A stretch of DNA of 35,130 nucleotides from Bacteroidota bacterium (GCA_024642705.1 JAHEAQ010000055.1:1-35130), one strand, 5' to 3'. Counted from the stretch's first letter, positions 1 through 7,753 are shown. Notes: a model not told the origin generated them from the sequence alone. A program made the numbers and translations.

Positions 1-106
1 AATCAACTTGCATACGTCAAATTAATGGTGAAATGATCCATAAATTCCTATTGATATGATTAACTTGGATAAAATATTGAATTCAATAATATAAATCTTT
101 ACTAAA

Positions 107-763
107 ATGATTACTTCAACTTATTCCATTTTCTTCAAGGAACTTGCCCAAAATAATAATTCTGAATGGTTTCGAGAACATAAAAAATCCTATGAAAATG
201 ATGTAAAAAAGCCATTTCTAAATTTGTTGAATGAATTAATTCCCGAATTGTTAAAAATTGAACCTCAAATATCAGATCAAGCTAAAGATGCATTATTCAG
301 AATCAATAAAGATATTCGGTTTTCAAAAGATAAAACACCATATCACACCATTATGAAAGCTGGTTTTTCACCTGGTGGCAAAAAATCATTTTTACCTGGA
401 TATTATTTGGGAATAAGTGCTGAAGAAATTCATGTTGGAGGTGGACTTTTTCAAGTTGAACCGGCAGAACTTCACAAAATTAGAACTTTGATATCTAAAA
501 ATTCAAAAGATTTTCTTTCTATCATTGGTAACCCCACATTCAAATCTTCTTTAGGAGAAATCTTAGGAGAAAAGGCAAAAAGATTTGATGCTGAGCATAT
601 GGAAGCTGCTAAATCAAATCCTGTCATTGCTAACAAACAGTTTTATGCAATGGCAGAATTACCTCTTAAAGATTATTTAAACTCAGAAAATTTAGCTTCA
701 GAAATTTTAAATTATTTCAAGATTATAAATCCACTGAATCAATTCTTAAAAAAAGCTTTTTAA
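107..763 (+). CDS. DUF2461 family protein (TIGR02453 type)
   Basis: A 218-residue soluble protein of the DUF2461 family, whose biochemical role is not established. The opening matches the family: a phenylalanine-rich start, then NNNSEWFREHKKSYE at about residues 16-30. The mid-section has the family-typical FRINKDIRFSKDKTPYHT (about 64-81) and a GGKKSFLPGYYLGI stretch. No signal peptide or membrane segment is visible and the length is normal. It starts with ATG and stands alone, convergent with ilvE. Its TAA lies inside the left arm of a long hairpin that probably ends transcription from both sides. The family call is confident; the function is unknown. Confidence 0.85.
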   Translation: MITSTYSIFFKELAQNNNSEWFREHKKSYENDVKKPFLNLLNELIPELLKIEPQISDQAKDALFRINKDIRFSKDKTPYHTIMKAGFSPGGKKSFLPGYYLGISAEEIHVGGGLFQVEPAELHKIRTLISKNSKDFLSIIGNPTFKSSLGEILGEKAKRFDAEHMEAAKSNPVIANKQFYAMAELPLKDYLNSENLASEILNYFKIINPLNQFLKKAF

Positions 764-784
764 AATTAATTTAAAAAGCTTTTT
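750..784. terminator. Bidirectional terminator hairpin between DUF2461 gene and ilvE
   Basis: A perfect 15-bp inverted repeat, AAAAAGCTTTTTAAA at 750-764 and TTTAAAAAGCTTTTT at 770-784, with a 5-nt loop ATTAA. The arms carry A- and T-runs, so each strand ends in a U-run. It sits between two converging genes (stops at 763 and 820), and the left arm contains the TAA of the upstream gene. Termination is inferred from structure and position. Confidence 0.75.
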
Positions 785-819
785 CTTTAACTTTATCCCA
801 TTGATGTTGGGATCCTAAT

Positions 820-1887
820 TTATACTGTTTCCATTACTTCGACTGGAACCAACCATCCAAATTTATCTTCAATAGTTCCTTTTCTGATTCCTGTGATGGT
901 ATCATAAGCAAGTGTTGCCATTTTGAAATTGTTCACATTCAGATTGATATCATGCCCGTTGTAATGAATCCGCTTAACATAGCTTACGACAGCAGCTGTA
1001 CCGGCCCCAAAAACCTCTTGCAACTTACCATTAGAGCTGGCTTCAAGAATTTCTTCAATATTCACTAATCTTTCTTCAACTTTATATCCTTTATCTTTCA
1101 TAATCGTAATGATACAATCGCGTGTAATACCTTTAAGGATTGCGCCATCCGTCTTAGGCGTAACAACTACTCCATCCATTACGAAAAAAATGTTCATTGT
1201 TCCAACTTCCTGAACGTATTTGAAATCTATTCCATCCAACCACATAACTTGGTCAAACCCTTGTTCTTTTGCTAATTTTGCAGGATATAAAGAAGCAGCA
1301 TAGTTACCAGCAGCTTTAGCTTCCCCGACTCCACCTTTTATTGCTCTTACAAAGTTGGTTTCTGCTTTCAGGCTCACTGGCTCCGTGTAATATGGACCTA
1401 CAGGCAAAGTCATGATGATAAACTTATATTTTTCAGATGGTCTAACGCCCAAAAATTCATCTGTTGCAAACATAAAAGGTCTAATGTATAAGGCACTTCC
1501 GTCTTGAGGTGGAATCCATTGGCTGTCAATATTTACCAATTTATGCAAAGCTTCCAAGAAGACATCTTCAGGAAAATCAGGCATGCACATTCTGTGTGCA
1601 GATTTATTCAATCTTTTAGAATGCATTTCGGGTCTAAATAAACAAGGAACACCTGCATCAGTCACACAAGCTTTCATACCTTCAAAGATAGATTGGCCAT
1701 AATGCAAAGCTAAATTGCTAGGGTGCAAGCTTAAATTTTCTACTGGTTTAATTTCAAAATTTTGCCATTTTCCGTTAATATAATCGGCAATAAACATATG
1801 GTCTGAAAATACTTTTCCAAAAGGAATATCATTCATATCTACAGAATGAATTCTAGATTTAGAAGCTTTTGTTATCTTTATATTCAT
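820..1887 (-). CDS. ilvE: Branched-chain amino acid aminotransferase
   Basis: PLP-dependent aminotransferase (fold type IV) for the last step of valine, leucine and isoleucine synthesis and the first step of their breakdown, using 2-oxoglutarate/glutamate. At 355 residues it has the length of the long BCAT2-like class common in Bacteroidota. Recognisable stretches are LHYGQSIFEGMKA (about 61-73), LYIRPFMFATDEFLGV (133-148), GGVGEAKAAGNYAASLYP with the probable PLP lysine K191, and QEVGTMNIFFV with E227. The C-terminal GAGTAAVVS stretch is also typical. It starts with ATG, is cytoplasmic, and is monocistronic between a divergent promoter and a shared terminator. A candidate -7 box lies 18 nt upstream. 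Confidence 0.95.
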   Translation of the reverse strand: MNIKITKASKSRIHSVDMNDIPFGKVFSDHMFIADYINGKWQNFEIKPVENLSLHPSNLALHYGQSIFEGMKACVTDAGVPCLFRPEMHSKRLNKSAHRMCMPDFPEDVFLEALHKLVNIDSQWIPPQDGSALYIRPFMFATDEFLGVRPSEKYKFIIMTLPVGPYYTEPVSLKAETNFVRAIKGGVGEAKAAGNYAASLYPAKLAKEQGFDQVMWLDGIDFKYVQEVGTMNIFFVMDGVVVTPKTDGAILKGITRDCIITIMKDKGYKVEERLVNIEEILEASSNGKLQEVFGAGTAAVVSYVKRIHYNGHDINLNVNNFKMATLAYDTITGIRKGTIEDKFGWLVPVEVMETV

Positions 1888-1904
1888 GAGTTAAATGCTT
1901 TTTA

Positions 1905-1912
1905 CAAAGTTA
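1905..1912 (-). promoter_or_regulatory. Candidate Bacteroidota -7 box for ilvE
   Basis: On the minus strand this reads TAACTTTG, a full match to TAnnTTTG. It would give a leader of about 10 nt before the ilvE ATG at 1887. I see no clear TTTG/TTG -33 element at the usual spacing, so the call rests on the -7 box and its position. Confidence 0.45.
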
Positions 1913-1934
1913 GAATAATTTTATAAGGAAATCT

Positions 1935-1942
1935 TACTTTTG
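1935..1942 (+). promoter_or_regulatory. Candidate -7 box for the 1994-4193 operon
   Basis: TACTTTTG matches TAnnTTTG and lies about 52 nt before the TTG start of the first gene of the plus-strand operon. It sits back-to-back with the ilvE box, leaving 22 bp between the two divergent elements. No convincing -33 box is visible. Confidence 0.4.
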
Positions 1943-1993
1943 GATTCCGAAATTTCTAAAACCATTACATTCCTAAAATAAAAAATTATCAAT

Positions 1994-2437
1994 TTGAACC
2001 ATTTATTTTATGATTTCGAAATTTATCAATCACCAGAGACAGAAATTCCTGCTCAATTTCTATTAGGAAAGAACGAAAAAAAATTATTGGTTGTTATTAG
2101 AACTTCTGATTTCTCTGATAAAAACAAAGAATTAATCTCCAAAATTCTTGGCGCAGTCCATTACAAACTTGAGAAAGATGCAATACAGCTCCATATTCCT
2201 GCAGATAAATCTTTTGGCATAAATCATTTATTGGTTAAAAATATAGTCGATGATGTTGTGATTTTTGGCGTTAATCCAAAAGAAATTGGACTTTCAATTG
2301 AACCCATCCTTTACCAACCCATTCAAATTGGCACGAAAAGGTTGTTAATTGCACATTCATTGGAACAAATTTCGAAAAATCAAGACTATAAAAAAGCTTT
2401 ATGGAATGCTCTTCAGCAAATATTCCTAAAATCATAA
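1994..2437 (+). CDS. Hypothetical protein upstream of rdgB
   Basis: I do not recognise this 147-residue soluble protein. It has mixed alpha/beta character: an LLVVIRTSDF strand-like stretch near residues 30-40, a KLEKDAIQLHIPADKS stretch near 57-72, and a FGVNPKEIGL motif near 90-100. There is no signal peptide or membrane segment. The start must be TTG or another rare codon, because an in-frame TAA lies at 1979-1981 and there is no nearby in-frame ATG. It precedes rdgB by only 3 nt, so the two are almost certainly cotranscribed. This position suggests a nucleotide-metabolism or replication accessory, but nothing in the sequence fixes a function. Confidence 0.7.
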   Translation: MNHLFYDFEIYQSPETEIPAQFLLGKNEKKLLVVIRTSDFSDKNKELISKILGAVHYKLEKDAIQLHIPADKSFGINHLLVKNIVDDVVIFGVNPKEIGLSIEPILYQPIQIGTKRLLIAHSLEQISKNQDYKKALWNALQQIFLKS

Positions 2438-2440
2438 TTA

Positions 2441-3055
2441 ATGCAAAAAACAAAAATTACAAATCTGCTTTTCGCCACTGGAAATCAAAATAAAGTTAAG
2501 GAAATAAGGACTTTAATAAAAGATCTGCCATATTCTATTCAGACGATGGGGGAGATTGGCTTTGAGGAAGATATACCTGAAACAGGAAAAACTCTCCTCG
2601 AAAATGCGATAATTAAAGCAGAATACCTTTATGAAAAAACGAATTCCAATGTTATTGCAGAAGATACAGGTTTAGAAGTAGATGCTTTAGGCGGTAAACC
2701 TGGAGTTTATTCAGCTCGATTTGCAGGAGAAGACAATAATGCTGAAAAAAATATGGACTTGCTTCTGGAGAAGCTTGGTGCATCTGCCAATAGAAAAGCA
2801 AAATTTCATACAGTTATTGCTTTGATTCTTGACGGTGAATTATTTACTTTTCAAGGTAAAGTCAATGGTACCATCCAAAATAAAAAAACAGGTTTTCAAG
2901 GTTTTGGATATGATCCACTTTTTGTTCCTAAAAATGAAACAAGAAGTTTTGCCGAAATGAGCATTGAAGAAAAATCGAAAATAAGTCATAGAGCACGGGC
3001 TTTTAAAAAAATGGTTGATTTTTTGACCAAACTAAATGAAGGGACGGATGATTAA
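2441..3055 (+). CDS. rdgB: Non-canonical purine NTP pyrophosphatase, RdgB/HAM1 family
   Basis: House-cleaning enzyme that hydrolyses XTP, dITP and ITP to monophosphates plus pyrophosphate, keeping deaminated purines out of nucleic acids. At 204 residues it has the usual length. The N-terminal substrate motif LLFATGNQNKVKEI is at about 9-22. The catalytic region AEDTGLEVDALGGKPGVYSARFAGE-like is near 73-97, but the first acidic residue, usually Asp in the ADDSGL motif, is Glu here; the following Asp, the supposed catalytic base, is kept. The C-terminal GFGYDPLF and SHRARAF motifs are intact. It is cytoplasmic, starts 3 nt after the unknown gene and overlaps the next gene by 8 nt. Confidence 0.93.
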   Translation: MQKTKITNLLFATGNQNKVKEIRTLIKDLPYSIQTMGEIGFEEDIPETGKTLLENAIIKAEYLYEKTNSNVIAEDTGLEVDALGGKPGVYSARFAGEDNNAEKNMDLLLEKLGASANRKAKFHTVIALILDGELFTFQGKVNGTIQNKKTGFQGFGYDPLFVPKNETRSFAEMSIEEKSKISHRARAFKKMVDFLTKLNEGTDD

Positions 3056-4193
3056 GTTGAATTCGAAATTACCAAATGTTGGGACTACAATATTTACGGA
3101 AATGTCAGCCCTTTCCAACGAATATAATGCACTTAATCTATCCCAAGGATTTCCGAATTATGAACCTGATGAGAAATTAAGAGAACTGGTAAGCTTTTAT
3201 ATAAATAATGGAAAGAATCAATATGCTCCAATGTCTGGTGTTCAAGCATTAAGGGAAAGCATCGCTCATAAAATTAAAAATATTTACAATATTCCCATCA
3301 ATCCGAATTCTGAAATTACCGTAACTGCTGGAGGAACGCAAGCTATATTTACAAGTATCCTAGCTTTTGTGAATAAAGGAGATGAAGTAATAGTGGTTGA
3401 GCCAGCCTTTGATTGTTACAATCCTGCTATTGAATTGGTTGGAGGAATCATTGTACCATATGAAATGAAATCGCCAGAATTTCAAATTGATTGGCAAGAA
3501 CTCCAAAAACTAATTTCAGATAAAACGCGAATGTTAATTATTAACACTCCGCATAATCCTAGCGGTTCTATTCTTAAAAATGAAGATTTTGAAAAATTAG
3601 AAATTATCATAAAAAACAAGAACATCATTGTGCTCAGCGATGAAGTTTATGAACATTTAATTTTCGATGGAGAAAAGCATTGCAGCATTTTAAAATACCC
3701 AACATTGTTCAAACAATCCATAGCTGTTTTCTCATTTGGAAAGACTTTTCATTGCACGGGTTGGAAAGTAGGATATGCAGTAATGCCTTCAAATTTAATG
3801 GAGGAATTTCGGAAGGTGCATCAATTTAATGTTTTCAGTGTTAATTCTTTCGTTCAAAATGCCCTTGCCGATTATCTAAAGGATTCAGAACATTATAATT
3901 ATTTGCCCAATTTTTATCAACAAAAAAGAGATTTGTTATCGTCTTATATCAATAAATCCAGATTAAAACTGATCCCAAGCAGAGGAAGTTATTTCGTACT
4001 ATGTGATTATTCAGCAGTAAGCAATCTTCCAGATAAAGATTTTTCTGTTTGGATGACCAAAGAAAAAAAATTAGCAAGCATTCCAATTTCAGTTTTTTAT
4101 TCCTCGGGAAAGCAAGAAAAATTAATTAGATTTTGTTTTGCAAAAACTGAGGATTTATTGCATCAAGCAGGGCAAATCATTGAAAAATTGTAA
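3048..4193 (+). CDS. Methionine/kynurenine-type aminotransferase (fold type I)
   Basis: PLP-dependent class I aminotransferase resembling the YbdL/methionine aminotransferase and kynurenine aminotransferase group, about 381 residues. Methionine transamination to 4-methylthio-2-oxobutyrate (methionine salvage) is the likely role, but substrate is inferred from family resemblance. Landmarks are ALNLSQGFPNYEPDEKL near the start, the NTPHNPSG substrate-carboxylate loop, LSDEVYEHL with the PLP-phenol Asp/Tyr, and SFGKTFHCTGWKVGY with the PLP lysine at about K232. I chose ATG 3048 because family members begin with the KLNSKLPNVGTTIF-type sequence; an ATG at 3036 would add four residues and lengthen the overlap with rdgB. 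No terminator is evident. Confidence 0.88.
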   Translation: MIKLNSKLPNVGTTIFTEMSALSNEYNALNLSQGFPNYEPDEKLRELVSFYINNGKNQYAPMSGVQALRESIAHKIKNIYNIPINPNSEITVTAGGTQAIFTSILAFVNKGDEVIVVEPAFDCYNPAIELVGGIIVPYEMKSPEFQIDWQELQKLISDKTRMLIINTPHNPSGSILKNEDFEKLEIIIKNKNIIVLSDEVYEHLIFDGEKHCSILKYPTLFKQSIAVFSFGKTFHCTGWKVGYAVMPSNLMEEFRKVHQFNVFSVNSFVQNALADYLKDSEHYNYLPNFYQQKRDLLSSYINKSRLKLIPSRGSYFVLCDYSAVSNLPDKDFSVWMTKEKKLASIPISVFYSSGKQEKLIRFCFAKTEDLLHQAGQIIEKL

Positions 4194-4630
4194 ATATTCT
4201 TCTTTTTTTGTTTTAAGTTTCAACCAATATTGAAGTGCTGGTATAGGACTAAAACTTAATTTTATTGTAATTAAAGTTTGGTAATATTAAATAACATAAA
4301 GAAAAAGGAGGCCATTGGCTTTATATACAATCTCCATATTTACGCTTTCAAAAATCAATAGGTATAAATCCAATTGCTAGAATTAAAGCCCATTTGCCAT
4401 GATGATGTAAATCTATGATTAATTATTGTTTCAAAATGAAACTTAAAAAATCAGAGATAATTTCATCATCTTTTTACCATACGATTAGAAATCACGTTCT
4501 TTTTCTGATTCAAGTTTATTGTTCTTTGTTAGTCCAAATGTTAAAGTTTGAAAATATTTTCATTTTTTGGGTACAAAAAACCTTTTAAAAACACTAATGC
4601 TATATACAATAACAATTTAAAAGGAATAGT
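4194..4630. other. Gene-free AT-rich spacer before the RAYT-like gene
   Basis: I see no convincing open reading frame in this 437-bp stretch. It holds an imperfect long hairpin at 4401-4470 (described separately) and a purine-rich GAAAAAGGAGG run near 4300-4310 that is not followed by a gene. A weak ribosome-binding stretch AAAAGGAA lies just before the ATG at 4631. No clean TAnnTTTG promoter is found. Confidence 0.6.
4401..4475. repeat. Long imperfect hairpin upstream of the RAYT-like gene
   Basis: Outer arms GATGATG (4401-4407) and CATCATC (4464-4470) enclose paired segments ATCT/AGAT (4411-4414 with 4455-4458) and TGATT/AATCA (4416-4420 with 4449-4453). An apical stem GTTTCA/TGAAAC (4428-4433 with 4437-4442) has an AAA loop. 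Mismatches and a TT/AA internal loop separate the stems, giving about 24 paired bases. A TTTTT run follows at 4471-4475. It could be a REP/MITE-like element or a terminator-like RNA fold. Confidence 0.45.
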
Positions 4631-5329
4631 ATGATAGCAAAACACATTTTTGAGGAAGGCATTTATTTGCTAAGTAACACTGGGGTAGCAAGAAATCCTA
4701 TATTTAGGAATACCGCGAATTATGAACGATTCAAAGAAAAGTCATCTCAATATTTAGAACCATTGTGCAAAATTCTGGCCTTTTCATTTAACAATAATCA
4801 ATGGGAATTGATTGTTAAAATGAGATCTCGAAATGAAATTGAAGCTTTTTACAAAAAAAAACACCAGATCAATTTTATCGAAAATTCCTTAATTCCAGAA
4901 TCCACCTACATATTTAGCCAAGAAATGGCCAATTTGCAATCAGGATTTGTGAAGCATTTTAATTGGCTCAATAAGCGAGTAGGTGCATTATTTTGTCAGA
5001 GATATAAAAAAGAATTGATAGAATCTGAAGTTGAACTTGTGGCAGAAATTGAAAGATTGAACCATTTAATTGCTCGCAATCCACACAAAGGAGAATGGGC
5101 GATTAGTAAAATTGAAAGGCTGAAGAATAAAGGCGGAAGGTCGAGTAAGGAGCAATATGAATGGCTGAAAATGCAAATTTCTGATGTTGTTTGCAACAAA
5201 TTGCAAATTGAAAAAAACGACCTTGAAGCTTACTTTAAAAATCTTCCAGGATTGAAGATTGAGAACCCATTATTGAGATATTTAAGACTCCTAAACAAGA
5301 TTTTTGCCTATTTTGAGACAGCAAATTAG
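4631..5329 (+). CDS. Catalytically degenerate REP-associated tyrosine transposase (RAYT/Y1) relative
   Basis: The N-terminal 150 residues align by eye with RAYT/Y1 transposases. GIYLLSNTGVARNPIF (10-25) matches the IYHIYNRGNNxxxIF opening. FSFNNNQWELIVKMR (51-65) matches the strand carrying the HUH motif. FSQEMANLQSGFVKHFNW through GALFCQRYKKELIES (95-132) matches the FSxxFNAYxKxxN...GSLFQxRF region. The metal-binding NHFH is NQWE here (Q57 and E59 replace the histidines), and the catalytic tyrosine of YIxxNP is L146. Single-strand nicking is therefore not expected. Residues 155-232 are a charged, helical extension unlike typical RAYTs. The frame is intact and the gene stands alone, which suggests a selected, possibly domesticated DNA-binding function. 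Homology is fairly secure; the role is unknown. Confidence 0.65.
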   Translation: MIAKHIFEEGIYLLSNTGVARNPIFRNTANYERFKEKSSQYLEPLCKILAFSFNNNQWELIVKMRSRNEIEAFYKKKHQINFIENSLIPESTYIFSQEMANLQSGFVKHFNWLNKRVGALFCQRYKKELIESEVELVAEIERLNHLIARNPHKGEWAISKIERLKNKGGRSSKEQYEWLKMQISDVVCNKLQIEKNDLEAYFKNLPGLKIENPLLRYLRLLNKIFAYFETAN

Positions 5330-5341
5330 TCAATATCACAT

Positions 5342-5389
5342 TTTCAAAATGATTCTACAATTTTCTTGGCTTCAAATTCATTTTTGAAA
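5342..5389. repeat. Inverted repeat downstream of the RAYT-like gene
   Basis: TTTCAAAATGA at 5342-5352 can pair, with a single bulge, with TCATTTTTGAAA at 5378-5389 across a loop of about 25 nt. The same 11-mer TTTCAAAATGA forms the apical part of the hairpin upstream of the gene (4429-4439). All A/T-rich, so chance is possible. Confidence 0.3.
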
Positions 5390-5440
5390 TTAGAAGACCT
5401 TTGCATTCATTCTGTATTTGAATCTATACCTATAAATTAT

Positions 5441-5474
5441 AAAAAAAGCCTCGCTTCTTCCTAGAAACGAGGCT
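5441..5474 (-). terminator. Rho-independent terminator of the DUF1573 lipoprotein gene
   Basis: Read on the minus strand, AGCCTCG (5474-5468) pairs with CGAGGCT (5453-5447), enclosing a 14-nt loop, and is followed by a T-run that corresponds to the A-run 5441-5447. It starts 26 nt after the stop codon. It is the only GC-rich hairpin with a T-run seen in the window. Confidence 0.88.
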
Positions 5475-5499
5475 CTTAATTCTTTAAAGAAAATTGTGC

Positions 5500-6003
5500 T
5501 TATTGAGCAGTTTCTTCTTTGTTAACTTTTCCTTGAATTGTAATTCTAGTGTCAGGAGGTGTTGTGTTAGCAGTAATAGTTACTGTTTTTGTTTGAGCAG
5601 CTCCACCTACTCTACCTTTTCCACCTGAATCAAATCTTACCATAATCTCACCTGTTTTTCCTGGTGGTATTGGTTCTTTTGGCCAAGCAGGAACTGTACA
5701 TCCACAAGATCCTTTAGCATTTGAAATAACCAATGGCTCACTTCCTGTGTTAGTAAATTTGTAAACATGTTCTACTTTGTCACCGTCCATTACTTCGCCG
5801 AAATCATAATCGCTTTCAGCAAATGCAATTGTAGTTGTTGGTCCAGTAGGAACAGCAGGAAGAGCAGCAGCATCAGGAGTAGCAACAGCAGCAGCCGGTG
5901 CGTTAGGAGTTGCTAAATTTGTATCTGCAGACGTTGCAGTATCACTTTTACAAGATACTAGAGCAAGAGCAAATACGAAAACTAATAAACTTAAATACTT
6001 CAT
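5500..6003 (-). CDS. DUF1573 domain lipoprotein
   Basis: A 167-residue exported lipoprotein. The signal peptide ends in LALVSC, with lipidation at Cys19. A low-complexity Ala/Pro/Thr linker covers about residues 22-55, and one DUF1573 domain follows (about 60-160) with YDFGEVMDGDKVEHVYKFTNTG and the hallmark SCGCTVPAWPKEPI-PPG stretch. DUF1573 is an ASH/MSP-like beta-sandwich found in very many Bacteroidota surface proteins, and its ligand is unknown. The gene is monocistronic, with a -7 box 33 nt upstream and a strong terminator, which suggests solid expression. The linker is more GC-rich than its surroundings because of alanine codons, so it need not be foreign. Confidence 0.9.
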   Translation of the reverse strand: MKYLSLLVFVFALALVSCKSDTATSADTNLATPNAPAAAVATPDAAALPAVPTGPTTTIAFAESDYDFGEVMDGDKVEHVYKFTNTGSEPLVISNAKGSCGCTVPAWPKEPIPPGKTGEIMVRFDSGGKGRVGGAAQTKTVTITANTTPPDTRITIQGKVNKEETAQ

Positions 6004-6035
6004 TATTATAAATTTTGTTTTTTAAATATCTTCTA

Positions 6036-6043
6036 CAAATGTA
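6036..6043 (-). promoter_or_regulatory. Candidate -7 box for the DUF1573 gene
   Basis: Minus-strand TACATTTG, a full match to TAnnTTTG, 33 nt before the ATG at 6003. The transcript would have a leader of about 25 nt. No -33 TTG is found at normal spacing. Confidence 0.45.
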
Positions 6044-6118
6044 GGTGTTTTAATTTATACATTAATAACATTTGCAATTTGTTAACAATTATTCACATTT
6101 CATTGACAAATTCAATGA

Positions 6119-7753
6119 TCATCTCCTCTTAGATTGAATCCAACGTTCAAATTCTACTAAAGATTTTGTATTCAAACAACTTTCTTTTGTCAATCCCCCT
6201 TTTCGCGCAGCTGCGACACCCCATTTAATATCTTTAATACCTTTTGTGCTATGAGCATCAGGATTAATGGAAATCATTACACCTCTTTCAATTGCATATG
6301 AAATCCATTCCCAATCCAAATCTAGCCTTACAGGATTTGCATTTAATTCAATAACGACATCATTAGCTGCACAAGCATCAATAATTTTTTTGTGATCAAT
6401 TGGATAGCCTTTTCTTGCCAATAAAAGTCTTCCTGTTGGGTGACCCAATATTCTAGTATATGGATTCTCGATTGCTTTGATAAGTCTAATATTTGCTTTT
6501 TCTTCCTCCATTTTCAAATTGGAATGAATAGAAGCTATAACTAAATCAAAAGTTTTTAACACATCTTCTTCATAATCTAATGATCCATCGCTTAAAATAT
6601 CAGATTCAATACTTTTGAAAATTTTAAAATCTGGATATTTGACATTTAATCCATCAATTAGTTCCTGCTGATGGAAAACATCATTTTCTTTTAATCCATT
6701 TGCATAAAATGCAGATTTTGAATGATCACTCATTACTAGATAATCATATCCCAACTTTATACATTCCTTAGCCATCTCCTCGACTGTATTTAGGCCATCG
6801 CTATAGGTGCTGTGATTGTGGACAACACCTTTAATATCTTTCTCTACAATCAATTCTGGTATAGAATAATCCTGCGCTCTTGTCAACCAATATTCATCTT
6901 CTCTTAATTCACTAGGAATAAATGCCAAATCCAAAGCATCAAAAATTGCTTCTTCTTCAATTGCATTTTCTGGACCAAATTCTAAAAATGCATCCCTAAA
7001 ACCATCTGAAGAACTTAAAATGATATTTTGAAGACCTAATTCTTCCTCTTCAACTTGATGAAATAGCACACTATGTCCTGAATATTTTATTTTATTTTTT
7101 TCTAATTCAATTCCTTCAATATCATGAAAACTTATTTTATCGACTTTTTTATCAGTTAGTATTTCAATATTAGAAACAACAGGCAATTTTCTTGCAATTT
7201 CTCCCACCAATATGAAAGTATTGTCCATGTACCTTTTTCGCAAAATATTGAGCAATTCATCTGCATCTGGTTTGATATAAGCATAAAGTGAATAACCTCT
7301 AGATTCCATGAAATATTCAAGTTGTTCTTGAAGCTGAGCTTGGGTTTTCAATCCAAAACCTTTCAATTCCACCAATCTATTTTCGGTGCAAGCATAATGC
7401 AATTCGCCAATGGTTTCTATTCCCAATTCTTTCCAAATGGTTAATATTTTCTTTGCCCCAAATCCCCTGATATCTAACATTTCTCTAATTCCTTCGGGAG
7501 TTAATTCCAAATATTTATTCAAGGTAGCCATCTCTCCTGTGTCTAACAATTCTCGAATTTTTGCAGCAATTGCTTTGCCAATCCCCGGAATTTCGTTGAG
7601 CTCTGCTTCAGTTTTACCATCAAGTTCATCTGGCAATTTTCGCAATGTTAAATAGGCATTAGTATAAGATTTTGTTTTGAACTGATTCTCGCCATGAAGC
7701 TCCATGATTTTGCCAAGAAGATTGAATTTAGATGCTAATTCTTTATTTGTCAT
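6119..7753 (-). CDS. PolX-like protein: HhH domain, degenerate polymerase palm, PHP phosphoesterase
   Basis: A 544-residue relative of bacterial family X polymerases, which pair a Pol beta-like polymerase with a PHP exonuclease used in base-excision repair. The N-terminal 8-kDa/HhH region (1-140) has helix-hairpin-helix motifs IPGIGKAIAAKI (55-66), RGFGAKKI (96-103) and KGFGLKTQ (131-138). The palm region (160-270) is decayed: the GSxRR-type motif reads GEIARK (184-189) and the metal-binding GDxD reads SNIE (194-197), so polymerase activity is unlikely. The PHP domain (305-535) keeps HNHSTYSDG (312-320), SDHS (342-345), E383, SIHS (408-411), GHP (437-439) and DAH (499-501). I expect a DNA-binding 3'-5' exonuclease or phosphoesterase. 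It starts with ATG. Confidence 0.88.
   Translation of the reverse strand: MTNKELASKFNLLGKIMELHGENQFKTKSYTNAYLTLRKLPDELDGKTEAELNEIPGIGKAIAAKIRELLDTGEMATLNKYLELTPEGIREMLDIRGFGAKKILTIWKELGIETIGELHYACTENRLVELKGFGLKTQAQLQEQLEYFMESRGYSLYAYIKPDADELLNILRKRYMDNTFILVGEIARKLPVVSNIEILTDKKVDKISFHDIEGIELEKNKIKYSGHSVLFHQVEEEELGLQNIILSSSDGFRDAFLEFGPENAIEEEAIFDALDLAFIPSELREDEYWLTRAQDYSIPELIVEKDIKGVVHNHSTYSDGLNTVEEMAKECIKLGYDYLVMSDHSKSAFYANGLKENDVFHQQELIDGLNVKYPDFKIFKSIESDILSDGSLDYEEDVLKTFDLVIASIHSNLKMEEEKANIRLIKAIENPYTRILGHPTGRLLLARKGYPIDHKKIIDACAANDVVIELNANPVRLDLDWEWISYAIERGVMISINPDAHSTKGIKDIKWGVAAARKGGLTKESCLNTKSLVEFERWIQSKRR

Noticed and set aside
3036-3047. Extra 12 nt at the start of the methionine-type aminotransferase
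   Set aside because: The second ATG fits family N-termini better and gives a smaller overlap with rdgB.
5500-6003. The Ala/Pro-rich linker of the DUF1573 gene as a sign of horizontal transfer
   Set aside because: The composition shift follows from alanine codons in a low-complexity linker and does not extend to the flanks.
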